Shown one piece after another: positions 56,991 to 64,000 of a stretch of DNA of 64,000 bases (positions are counted from its first letter, which is position 1; every line of letters begins with the position of its first letter). The DNA comes from Allobrachymonas denitrificans DSM 15123 (GTDB lineage Bacteria > Pseudomonadota > Gammaproteobacteria > Burkholderiales > Burkholderiaceae_C), in the NCBI RefSeq assembly GCF_900110225.1, contig NZ_FOCW01000001.1, forward strand, positions 930,001-994,000, read 5' to 3'. The translations under genes were made by a program, and so were the position numbers. The notes beneath the pieces were generated by a model. The model searched no databases, was not told where the DNA came from, and saw nothing but the letters and a program-made list of their open reading frames with translations.

Positions 56991-58301
56991 TTAGCGGACC
57001 ATGGCCGCGGCAGCGGTGGCATGGGTGGCGGTGTCGACAAGGATCAGGGCGCCGAGCTGGCGGTTGTGCGCGTAAGGCTGCAGGGGCAGGGGTGCCTGGA
57101 ACTCCAGTTCGACCTGACCGATGGCATTGGCGCCGAGCTGGTCGGCGGGGCCTTGTTCCAGCGTGTGGATGTCGAGCTGGTGCTCCACGCGGCGTACGCG
57201 CGCCTTGACCCAGCGGTGGCCGTGCAGCGCCCAGTATTGGCGGCCGGGCACCAAGGCTTCGTTGTCGAGCCAGGTGAGGGTGGCGGAGCACTGGCGCTGC
57301 GCTGGCAGGTCGTTCGTAGCGGCCACAATCCAGTCGCCACGGGTGATGTCCAGTTCGCGGTCGAGCACCAGGCCGACCGAGCGCTGTACGCTGGCGGTAG
57401 CGGGGCGGCGTGCGTGATCGAGCACCTGGGCCACGACGGCCTGCTGGCCACCGGGGAAGACCTGTACCGTATCCCCAGCCTGCACCGAGCCGCTGCTGAC
57501 GCGGCCCCAGAGCGTGCGGCGGCCGTGATCGGTCTGGGCGCTGCCGGCGCTGGATTCGACCCACTGTACGGGCAGGGCAAAGGACTGCTGCGGTGCTGTT
57601 GCAACTGGCAGTTGCTCGAGGATGTCGAGCAGCGTGGGCCCCTGGTAGTTGCACCAGCCGGGATGGGCATCGACCACGTTCCAGCCCTTGAGGGCTGATA
57701 GCGGCAGGATGGCGGCAGGCTGGATGCCGGCTGCCTGGGTGAAGCTCTGGAGCGCTTCGGAGATGCGGACAAAGGCCAGGGCGGGATCGGCGACGGCGTC
57801 GAGCTTGTTGATGGCAAACACGCAGTGCGGCACGCGCAACAGCTGGGTGAGCAGGGTGTGGCGGCGGGTTTGGGGCAGCAGTTGCGCGGGGACATCCGCG
57901 GTGCTGGCCCACGGCAGCTTGGTGGCATCGACCAGCACCACGGCGCAATCAGCCTGGCTGGCAGCGGTGACCATGTTGCGGGTGTACTGCTCGTGGCCGG
58001 GCGCGTCGCCGATGATGAACTTGCGTCGCGTGCTGGAGAAATAGCGCCAGGCCACGTCGATGGTGATGCCCTGGGCGCGTTCGGCCTGCAGGCCGTCAGT
58101 CAGGCGCGCGAGGGCGGCGGCGTCCACCTCGCCGGTGGCCTGGTGGGTGACGTGGGCGAGCTGGTCCTGCAGCACGGACTGGCTGTCGAGCAGCAGGCGG
58201 CCGATCAGCGTGCTCTTGCCATCATCCACGCTGCCGCAGGTGATGAAGCGCAGGGCGGGAGCGAGTGCCTGGTCGGGGGAGGCGTTCAGGGCGATGTCCA
58301 T
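56991..58301 (-). CDS. cysN: CysN, sulfate adenylyltransferase GTPase subunit
   Basis: Large subunit of ATP sulfurylase, which uses GTP hydrolysis to help form APS. The 436-residue protein has GSVDDGKSTLIGRLLLD, the switch ERAQGITIDVAWRYF, DAPGHEQYTRNM and INKLDAV, all EF-Tu-like GTPase motifs, then beta-barrel domains. It is about 30-40 residues shorter than E. coli CysN and is not fused to CysC (APS kinase). Its start overlaps the cysD stop (ATGA). Confidence 0.94.
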   Translation of the reverse strand: MDIALNASPDQALAPALRFITCGSVDDGKSTLIGRLLLDSQSVLQDQLAHVTHQATGEVDAAALARLTDGLQAERAQGITIDVAWRYFSSTRRKFIIGDAPGHEQYTRNMVTAASQADCAVVLVDATKLPWASTADVPAQLLPQTRRHTLLTQLLRVPHCVFAINKLDAVADPALAFVRISEALQSFTQAAGIQPAAILPLSALKGWNVVDAHPGWCNYQGPTLLDILEQLPVATAPQQSFALPVQWVESSAGSAQTDHGRRTLWGRVSSGSVQAGDTVQVFPGGQQAVVAQVLDHARRPATASVQRSVGLVLDRELDITRGDWIVAATNDLPAQRQCSATLTWLDNEALVPGRQYWALHGHRWVKARVRRVEHQLDIHTLEQGPADQLGANAIGQVELEFQAPLPLQPYAHNRQLGALILVDTATHATAAAAMVR

Positions 58302-59302
58302 CAGAAATATCCTTCGAGCTTGCGTTTTTCCATGCTGGCGTCGCTGGTCTGGTCGTCCATACGGGTGGCGCCGCGTTCGCTGGTGTCGGAACTCAGAGTT
58401 TCGCGCACGATGTCGTGGGCGGTGGCTGCGTCGCTCTCGACCGGGCAGGTGCAGGTGATGTCGCCCAGGGTGCGGAAGCGCACGTTGAGCGTCTGCACCT
58501 GTTCGCCTTCGCGCGGCGGGGTGAGCGGGGTGACGGGTACCAGCAGGCCACGGCGTTCGACGACCTCGCGCGGGTGGGCGTAGTACAGGCTGGGCAGGGC
58601 CAGTTGCTCGCGGGCGATGTATTGCCAGACGTCCAGTTCGGTCCAGTTGCTGATGGGGAACACGCGGAAGTGTTCGCCGGGTTGCAGGCGGGTGTTGAAC
58701 AGCGTCCATAGCTCGGGGCGCTGCTGGCGTGGCTGCCACTGGCCGAAGCTGTCGCGGTGGCTGAACAGGCGTTCCTTGGCACGGGCCTTTTCCTCGTCGC
58801 GGCGCGCGCCGCCGATCAAGGCATCGAAGCGGAATTCCTCGATCGCTTCCAGCAGGGTGACGGATTGGTGCGCGTTGCGGCTTTCGTCCGGGCGCGACAG
58901 GCGCACGGTGCCGCGTGCCATCGAATCCTCCACGCTGCGCACGATCAGGTTGGCTTGCAGTTCGGCAGCGCGCTGGTCACGGAAGGCGGTCACTTCGGGG
59001 AAGTTGTGGCCGGTGTCGATCATCAGCAGCGGGAAGGGGATGCGGCCGCGGCCGAACGCCTTTTCTGCGCAGGCGAGCAGCACCAGAGAGTCCTTGCCAC
59101 CGGAGAACAGCAGGGCGGGACGTTCGAAGCTGGCAGCAACTTCGCGCAGCAGGAAGATGGTTTCCTCTTCCAGGGCGTCCAGGTGGGATAAAGCGCCTGC
59201 TGGCGACATGTGCAGGGGATTGCGGGCATTTGCGGGCGGCAGGTGCGCGTATTGGGTGGCGCTGGCAGGCGGCGTATGCACTGCGGGAAGAGGGGTGTTC
59301 AT
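58301..59302 (-). CDS. cysD: CysD, sulfate adenylyltransferase small subunit
   Basis: Small subunit of ATP sulfurylase. The 333-residue protein has the PP-motif LLFSGGKDSLVLL, LMIDTGHNFPEV, FDALIGGARRDEEKARAKER and the C-terminal MEKRKLEGYF. The start at 59302 follows AGGAG; the N-terminus carries about 30 additional residues before HLDALEEETIF compared with E. coli CysD. It overlaps cysH upstream and cysN downstream by ATGA. Confidence 0.95.
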   Translation of the reverse strand: MNTPLPAVHTPPASATQYAHLPPANARNPLHMSPAGALSHLDALEEETIFLLREVAASFERPALLFSGGKDSLVLLACAEKAFGRGRIPFPLLMIDTGHNFPEVTAFRDQRAAELQANLIVRSVEDSMARGTVRLSRPDESRNAHQSVTLLEAIEEFRFDALIGGARRDEEKARAKERLFSHRDSFGQWQPRQQRPELWTLFNTRLQPGEHFRVFPISNWTELDVWQYIAREQLALPSLYYAHPREVVERRGLLVPVTPLTPPREGEQVQTLNVRFRTLGDITCTCPVESDAATAHDIVRETLSSDTSERGATRMDDQTSDASMEKRKLEGYF

Positions 59303-60081
59303 GCTGGTTGCTCCTGAAGATGGGAGAGTGGGCTGGCTTCGGAGGTTGCGGCGGAGACGTGCAGGCCGCATTCGCGGGCGTTGTCCTGCTCCCACCACCA
59401 GCGGCCGGAGCGGAAGTCTTCGCCCAGGGTGACGGCGCGTGTGCAGGGAGCGCAACCGATGCTGGGGTAGAACTGGTCGTGCAGCGGGTTGTAGGGCACC
59501 TGGTGCGTGGCGATGTAGTGCCAGATGTCACCCCAGGTCCAGCTGGCCAGCGGGTTGAACTTGACCGGCCGTCCGGATGCCTGTTCGCCGGCATCACGCA
59601 AGGCCACTTCGGCCCGGGCGCCGGATTGCTCCCGGCGCAGGCCCGTCAACCAGGCGGATTTGCCTTGCAGGGCGCGCTCCAGCGGCTCGAGTTTGCGGAT
59701 CTGGCAGCAGGCCTTGCGCAGGGCGATGCTGCGGTACATGGGCTCTTCGCCTTCTGCGGCGACGAAAGCTTGGACGGCCTCGGGATCCGGCTGGTAGACA
59801 GTGACGGCTTCCGGGCGGCGCTGCTGGGTGGCTTGCAGCAACTGCAGCGTTTCGGGGTGCAGCTTGCCTGTGTCCAGAACGAACAGGGGAATGCCCAGTT
59901 CGTTGGCTTCGATCAGGTGGCTGAGCACCACGTCCTCGGCGCCGAGACTACTGGCCTGCACGATGGTGTCGGTGCCAAACTCGGCGATGGCTGCGCGCAG
60001 CGTTGCCAGGGCTTCGTCCAGATGGGCGGCGTAATCAGCGGAAGGGCGCCCGTAGAGGGTGATGGCAGAGGGCTGGCTCAT
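59299..60081 (-). CDS. cysH: CysH, APS reductase of the iron-sulfur type
   Basis: Reduces activated sulfate to sulfite. The 260-residue protein has the PP-loop-like SSLGAEDVVL, the substrate loop LTGLRREQS, the redox Cys in ECGLH, and two cysteine pairs: Cys125/Cys126 (ACCQIRKLEPL) and Cys210/Cys213 (GCAPC). These bind [4Fe-4S] in enzymes using APS rather than PAPS, so APS is the likely substrate. No cysC was found in the window. Translational overlap links it to DUF934 and cysD. Confidence 0.93.
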   Translation of the reverse strand: MSQPSAITLYGRPSADYAAHLDEALATLRAAIAEFGTDTIVQASSLGAEDVVLSHLIEANELGIPLFVLDTGKLHPETLQLLQATQQRRPEAVTVYQPDPEAVQAFVAAEGEEPMYRSIALRKACCQIRKLEPLERALQGKSAWLTGLRREQSGARAEVALRDAGEQASGRPVKFNPLASWTWGDIWHYIATHQVPYNPLHDQFYPSIGCAPCTRAVTLGEDFRSGRWWWEQDNARECGLHVSAATSEASPLSHLQEQPA

Positions 60082-60545
60082 GATGCGGTTTCCTCGCTGG
60101 GTGTCCTGGCGTGGCCGATGGCAGGCGGGGTGGCGGATGCGTTGTCGATGGTGGACACGTCTGCACTGGCAGTAAAACGAGGCTCCGGCTGGAGGACATC
60201 TCCCTGGTAGTAGCCTTGCGTGAACAGCGCCAGCAGGCGTTGGCCGTGCGCGGCATCCTGATCGGCGCGCAGCACGGCCTGGTCGAAGCCGCAGCGCTGC
60301 ATCTGCAGCAACTGGTCGATCAGCACGTCGCCCGTGGCGCGCAGCGTGCCGGCAAAGCCGCGCCGGCGGCGCAGCAGCAGGGCCTGGCTGTAGGCGCGGC
60401 CATCGGTGTGGGCGGGGAACTGCAGTTCGACGACGGAAATACCGGCCAGATCGGCTTGCAGCGCGTCCTGGTCGTTGCCCAGCACCAACCGGCCGGATGC
60501 TTCGGGCTGGTAATCGCCGGCGTGAATAAGGGTGAGCGTGGTCAT
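60078..60545 (-). CDS. DUF934-family protein of the sulfite reductase operon
   Basis: The 155-residue protein belongs to the DUF934 group found with siroheme sulfite/nitrite reductase genes in proteobacteria. Visible features are ISVVELQFPAHTDGRAYSQA, LLRRRRGFAGTLRATGDVL and DQLLQMQRCGFDQAVL; no cysteine cluster or cofactor motif is obvious. The role is unproven; an accessory or electron-transfer role for CysI is a common suggestion. It is coupled to cysH by ATGA overlap and follows cysI by 13 bases. Confidence 0.85.
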   Translation of the reverse strand: MTTLTLIHAGDYQPEASGRLVLGNDQDALQADLAGISVVELQFPAHTDGRAYSQALLLRRRRGFAGTLRATGDVLIDQLLQMQRCGFDQAVLRADQDAAHGQRLLALFTQGYYQGDVLQPEPRFTASADVSTIDNASATPPAIGHARTPSEETAS

Positions 60546-60558
60546 GGTGTGCGTAGCT

Positions 60559-62370
60559 TCAGGCGATGGCGAGGTCGGTCGGAGTGGCTGCTCCGGGCGC
60601 GGTGGTGATGGCCGGGTGGCGTGCGGCGTTGGCAGCCTGCTTGAACGGATCGAGGCCGGTGCGGCGCAGGGTCTGGATGAAGGTTTCGCCGTCTGTCCGC
60701 TCTGCGCGATAGCAGTCGAGGATGGCTTCCACCACGTCCGGCACTTCGGCTGCGCTGAAGGACGGGCCGACCACCTTGCCCGGCATGGCAGGACCGGAGA
60801 GGGCCGAACCATCGGCACCACCAAGGGTGATCTGGTACCACTCCTTGCCATCCTTGTCGACGCCCAGAATGCCGATATGGCCGCTGTGATGGTGGCCGCA
60901 GGAGTTGATGCAGCCGCTCATGTGCAGGTCGATTTCGCCCAGATCCCACAGTTCGTCCAGATCCTGATAACGCTCGGCCAGTGCTTCGGCAATCGGGATG
61001 GAGCGGGCATTGGCGAGTGCACAGAAATCACCGCCGGGGCAGGCGATCATGTCGGTCAACAGGCCGATGTTGGGGCGGGCCAGACCAAGCGCCCTGGCGT
61101 GCTCGTAGAGCGCAGGCAGGTCGCTGGCGTGCACCCAGGGCAGCACCATGTTCTGCTCGTGTGTCAGGCGCGCTTCGCCCGCGCTGAAACGTTCTGCCAG
61201 ATCGGCCACTGCGTCCAGCACCACGGCATCGGCATCGCCCGGTGCCAGGCCCGGGCGCTTGAACGACAGCGCCACCACGCGCAACTGGGGCAGGCGGTGG
61301 GCGCGCACATTGCGCTCCAGCCAGCGCTGGTAGGCGGTGCTGTCGGTGTCCACGCTGTGCGGCAGATTGGCGGGCTGCAGCTCGGGCTGCACGAAGCTGG
61401 CGGCCACGCGTTCCAGTTCGGCATCGGTGATGGTATGACGGCCACCGTCCTCGCTCAGGATCTGCGCGTACTCGGCCTCCACGGCATCGGTGAAACGCTG
61501 CCCTTCGGATTTCACCAGCACCTTGATGCGCGCCTTCCACACGTTATCGCGGCGGCCGTACTGGTTGTAGACGCGCAGCACGGCTTCCAGATAGTTCAAC
61601 ATCTGCTGCCACGGCAGGAAGCTGCGGATCACCGGACTCACGATGGGCGTGCGGCCCATGCCACCGCCCACGCTCACCACAAAGCCCAATTCGCCCGCGT
61701 CATTGCGCGTGAGCTTCAGGCCCACGTCATACCAGTGCGTTGCGGCGCGGTCTTCCACGCCGCCAGTCAGTGAAATCTTGAACTTGCGCGGCAGGTAGGC
61801 AAACTCGGGATGCAGCGTACTCCACTGGCGCAGGATTTCGGCAAAGGGGCGCGGATCGGCGATTTCGTCCGGCGCAATGCCGGCCAGCGCGTCGGCGTTG
61901 AGGTTGCGGATGCAGTTGCCGCTGGTCTGGATGCCGTGCATCTGCACGCTGGCGAGCAGGTCCATCACGTCCGCGCTTTTTTCCAGCGGGATCCAGTTGA
62001 ACTGCACATTGGTGCGCGTGGTGAGGTGGCCGTAACCGTAGCGCAGCGGCGGGGCAGCCAGCGTGCCGGGTTGTGCCGCCTGAAGGGCATCCTGCAGGCC
62101 CTGGGCGTGGCGCAGCAAATTGGGGGCTGGCTGGTCGTATTCGCGGGCAATGCGGGCCAGCACGCGCAGCTGGCGGCTGGCAATCTCGCCATAGGGCACG
62201 GCGATGCGCAACATGGGCGCATGGCGCTGGATATACCAGCCGTTCTGCAGCCGCAGCGGCTTGAATTCGGTGTCGGAAAGCTGCCCGGCCAGATGCCGCT
62301 GCAGCTGGTCGCGGTACTGGGCCGCGCGCTGTTCGATGAACTGCTGATCGAAAGAGGTGTACTGGTACAT
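60559..62370 (-). CDS. cysI: CysI-type assimilatory sulfite/nitrite reductase
   Basis: Siroheme and [4Fe-4S] enzyme that takes sulfite to sulfide. The 603-residue protein contains two ferredoxin-like repeats, the segments TSGNCIRN and GGMGRTP, and the cluster motifs ACPGGDFC and SGCINSCGHHHSG that bind the cluster and siroheme. It is ferredoxin-dependent in layout rather than CysJ-dependent; no cysJ is present. The start at 62370 is chosen as the first ATG giving the usual N-terminus. It opens the operon; the region 62457-62510 looks regulatory. Confidence 0.93.
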   Translation of the reverse strand: MYQYTSFDQQFIEQRAAQYRDQLQRHLAGQLSDTEFKPLRLQNGWYIQRHAPMLRIAVPYGEIASRQLRVLARIAREYDQPAPNLLRHAQGLQDALQAAQPGTLAAPPLRYGYGHLTTRTNVQFNWIPLEKSADVMDLLASVQMHGIQTSGNCIRNLNADALAGIAPDEIADPRPFAEILRQWSTLHPEFAYLPRKFKISLTGGVEDRAATHWYDVGLKLTRNDAGELGFVVSVGGGMGRTPIVSPVIRSFLPWQQMLNYLEAVLRVYNQYGRRDNVWKARIKVLVKSEGQRFTDAVEAEYAQILSEDGGRHTITDAELERVAASFVQPELQPANLPHSVDTDSTAYQRWLERNVRAHRLPQLRVVALSFKRPGLAPGDADAVVLDAVADLAERFSAGEARLTHEQNMVLPWVHASDLPALYEHARALGLARPNIGLLTDMIACPGGDFCALANARSIPIAEALAERYQDLDELWDLGEIDLHMSGCINSCGHHHSGHIGILGVDKDGKEWYQITLGGADGSALSGPAMPGKVVGPSFSAAEVPDVVEAILDCYRAERTDGETFIQTLRRTGLDPFKQAANAARHPAITTAPGAATPTDLAIA

Positions 62371-62456
62371 GAATCCGTCCGCCTGCTTCCGGCAAGCGCA
62401 CACCATGCGCGCATTACCGGTCAGGAACGGGGGAACTGTACCGAGTCTTTATATCT

Positions 62457-62510
62457 TTCGGAACGACTTTATGATGATGTATATATACCCAAAGAATATA
62501 TACGCAGCAG
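62457..62510 (-). promoter_or_regulatory. AT-rich promoter region of the cys operon
   Basis: A 54-base block of much lower GC than its surroundings contains TATATA repeats on each side of ACCCAAAGAA (about 62480-62503), plus ATAAAG and TATAAAG near 62451-62473. It has the look of a LysR-type (CysB-like) control site, but I cannot match a verified CysB box. Confidence 0.45.
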
Positions 62511-62512
62511 GC

Positions 62513-63634
62513 TTATTGTTTGCGCACCACCAGGCTGCCGATGGAGTAGCCCGCGCCGAAGGAGCAGATCACACCGACATCACCCGTCTGCAGATCCTGG
62601 CTGTGGCGGTGGAAGGCGATGATGGAGCCGGCGGAGGCGGTATTGGCAAACTCGTCCAGAATCACCGGCGCCTCGTCGAAGCTCGGCTCGTGACCCAGCA
62701 GGCGCTTGCCGATCAGCTGGTTCATGCTCAGGTTGGCCTGGTGCAGCCAGAAGCGGCGTACCTGCGCGGGAGTCAGGCCCAGCGTTTCCAGTTGCGTGGC
62801 AATATGCTCGGCCGCCATCGGGCACACTTCCTTGAACACCTTGCGGCCTTCCTGCATGAACAGCTGGTCGCGGTCTTCCGGATTGCGGTCTTCGCTGCGG
62901 CTCATGAAGCCGGCGTTGTTGCGGATGTTGTTGGAGAACTGCGTGGCCAGACGCGTGCCCAGCACTTCCCAGCGGTGGGCCGAAGTCGCCAGATCGGCGC
63001 GCTCGATCACCAGGGCGGTACACACGTCACCGAAGATGAAGTGGCAGTCGCGGTCCATCCAGGCATGGTGGGCGGAGGTGATTTCGGGGTTGATCACCAG
63101 CGCCGCCTTCACCTGACCGGTGCGCACGGCATTCACTGCCTGCTCCAGCCCGAACGTGGCGGAAGAGCAGGCCACATTCATGTCGAACCCGTAGCCCTTG
63201 GCGCCGATGGCATTCTGCACTTCGATGGCCATGGCGGGGTACTGGCGCTGCATGTTGGAGGCAGCACAGACCACCATCTCGATGTCCTCGCCCTTGCGGC
63301 CGGCGTTTTCCAGTGCCTGGGTGGCGGCGGCCACGGCAATTTCGGCCATCAGCGAGAGCTGGTCATCCGGACGCGGCGTGAAGCGGGGACGCATGCGCTG
63401 CGGATCCAGAATGCCTTCCTTCTCGATCACATAGCGCTGCTTGATGCCCGATGCCTTGACGATGAATTCTTCGCTCGACTCCGGCAGCGCAGCCCGCTCT
63501 CCGGCGGCGATCGCCTCGGCATGCTGCTCGTTCTGCTGGCGCACGTAGGCGTTGTAGGCGGTCACGAGTTCGGCGTTGCTGATGGTGTGCGGAGCGACCC
63601 ACAGGCCGGTTCCGCTGATGGCGGCTTGGTACAT
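62513..63634 (-). CDS. Second KAS III-type beta-ketoacyl-ACP synthase
   Basis: The 373-residue protein is a KAS III-fold enzyme distinct from FabH at 618: triad Cys156 (NVACSSATFG), His298 (LHQANLSMN) and Asn331 (FANTASAGS). It is about 50 residues longer, with an acidic N-terminal insertion (QQNEQHAEAIAAGERA). It resembles the FabH2 group of Pseudomonas (PA3286), reported to extend acyl-CoAs of medium length, which would divert beta-oxidation products into fatty acid synthesis. Substrate is inferred. It is divergent from dnaB. Confidence 0.88.
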   Translation of the reverse strand: MYQAAISGTGLWVAPHTISNAELVTAYNAYVRQQNEQHAEAIAAGERAALPESSEEFIVKASGIKQRYVIEKEGILDPQRMRPRFTPRPDDQLSLMAEIAVAAATQALENAGRKGEDIEMVVCAASNMQRQYPAMAIEVQNAIGAKGYGFDMNVACSSATFGLEQAVNAVRTGQVKAALVINPEITSAHHAWMDRDCHFIFGDVCTALVIERADLATSAHRWEVLGTRLATQFSNNIRNNAGFMSRSEDRNPEDRDQLFMQEGRKVFKEVCPMAAEHIATQLETLGLTPAQVRRFWLHQANLSMNQLIGKRLLGHEPSFDEAPVILDEFANTASAGSIIAFHRHSQDLQTGDVGVICSFGAGYSIGSLVVRKQ

Positions 63635-63706
63635 GGCGGATAGTTCTGATGAGAAAATAATCGAACGATTGTACGCTTTTGTGTCGACAGGCAGCAACCG
63701 ACCGCC

Positions 63707-63802
63707 TGTGCACAACTCAGGGGGATTTCCCTATGGGGCAGGCACTGTTGCACGGGTTTGTACACCTGCCGCGCACAGCCTGTCCACAGACTTGTGCACA
63801 AC
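63707..63802. promoter_or_regulatory. Repeated TGTGCACAAC elements between the KAS III gene and dnaB
   Basis: TGTGCACAAC occurs at 63707-63716 and 63793-63802; the latter lies inside the perfect palindrome TTGTGCACAA. CTGTCCACA (63780-63788) differs from the DnaA box TTATCCACA at two positions. These could be operators of the divergent pair. Confidence 0.4.
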
Positions 63803-63861
63803 CCGCCGGCCCCGAATCGCTACCATGTAGGGTTGCGGTGCATCTAACCAGGAAACAGGCT

Positions 63862-64000
63862 GTGGCAGAGAACGAGGATTACGGGCAATACGACATGGGT
63901 GAACCGGTGGACCGGCAGGTGGCGCAGCTGCGTGTGCCGCCGCACTCCATCGAATCCGAGTCCAGCGTGCTGGGCGGCCTGCTGCTGGACAACAACGCCT
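63862..64000 (+). CDS. dnaB: DnaB, replicative DNA helicase (3' end beyond window)
   Basis: The first 46 codons of the replicative helicase. The start is GTG 63862 with AGGAAACAGG just upstream. The protein reads VAENEDYGQYDMGEPVDRQ, then LRVPPHSIESESSVLGGLLLDNNA, which is the N-terminal DnaB domain with its conserved PHSIEAEQSVLGGLLLD-type segment. Most of the gene lies beyond the window end. Confidence 0.93.
   Translation, partial: MAENEDYGQYDMGEPVDRQVAQLRVPPHSIESESSVLGGLLLDNNA

Overview
The window is a dense, GC-rich chromosomal segment of a betaproteobacterium. Gene content and order point to Burkholderiales, probably Comamonadaceae-like: the fab cluster leading into rpoE-rseA-rseB-mucD-lepA-lepB-rnc-era-recO-pdxJ-acpS-nagZ, then trxB-crp/fnr-ftsK-lolA-rarA, livHMGF, hisFIE-tatABC, yhbY/rlmE-ftsH-folP-glmM, phaC-phaB, and a cysI-DUF934-cysHDN assimilation operon. 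The placement rests on recognised families and synteny read by eye; no database search was possible. There is no sign of a prophage, insertion sequence, CRISPR array or integrated island. Almost every base belongs to a housekeeping gene or a short intergenic region.

Region by region. 1-5.2 kb: fatty acid synthesis (3' end of plsX, fabH, fabD, fabG, acpP, fabF). 5.3-10.1 kb: envelope stress (small membrane protein, rpoE, rseA, rseB, mucD). 10.3-18.2 kb: lepA, lepB, rnc, era, recO, pdxJ, acpS, nagZ, many joined by ATGA stop/start overlaps. 18.2-22.2 kb: a LigB-type dioxygenase, cutA, an rsmB-type methyltransferase and an acyl desaturase. 22.3-24.0 kb (minus strand): rpmG, rpmB and trxB. 24.2-29.8 kb: Crp/Fnr regulator, ftsK, lolA, rarA. 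30.0-33.8 kb: branched-chain amino acid ABC transporter livHMGF, closed by a strong terminator. 33.8-36.4 kb: VOC protein, an iron-sulfur flavin reductase, an SDR protein. 36.4-40.8 kb: hisFIE, a small membrane protein, a HIT protein, tatABC. 40.8-42.0 kb (minus): glycosyltransferase and yhbY. 42.1-47.8 kb: rlmE, ftsH, folP, glmM, GNAT. 47.8-50.3 kb: Nudix, FAH-family protein, pgeF, small membrane protein. 50.5-53.2 kb: phaC and phaB for polyhydroxybutyrate. 53.3-55.3 kb: two identical tRNA-Asn genes, thiD, a lipoprotein gene and an 11-copy heptanucleotide repeat. 55.3-62.4 kb (minus): a TrxR-like ferredoxin-NADP reductase, FdxA ferredoxin, then cysN, cysD, cysH, DUF934 and cysI. 62.5-64 kb: a second KAS III-type gene and, divergent from it, the first codons of dnaB.

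How the genes work together: the fab genes make acyl-ACP, AcpS activates ACP, and the desaturase and second KAS III may adjust acyl chains. RpoE-RseA-RseB-MucD, LolA, LepB, Tat and FtsH maintain the envelope. PhaB and PhaC turn acetoacetyl-CoA into storage polymer; the thiolase is not here. The sulfur genes take sulfate through APS to sulfide. CysH has the paired cysteines of iron-sulfur APS reductases, no cysC or cysJ is present, and a ferredoxin/reductase pair lies next door.

I found no clearly undescribed system. The best leads are regulatory: a sigma-32-type ftsH promoter whose -10 overlaps one arm of a hairpin, an inverted repeat covering the -10 and ribosome-binding site of the desaturase gene, the heptanucleotide repeat, and the proposed ferredoxin supply to sulfite reductase.
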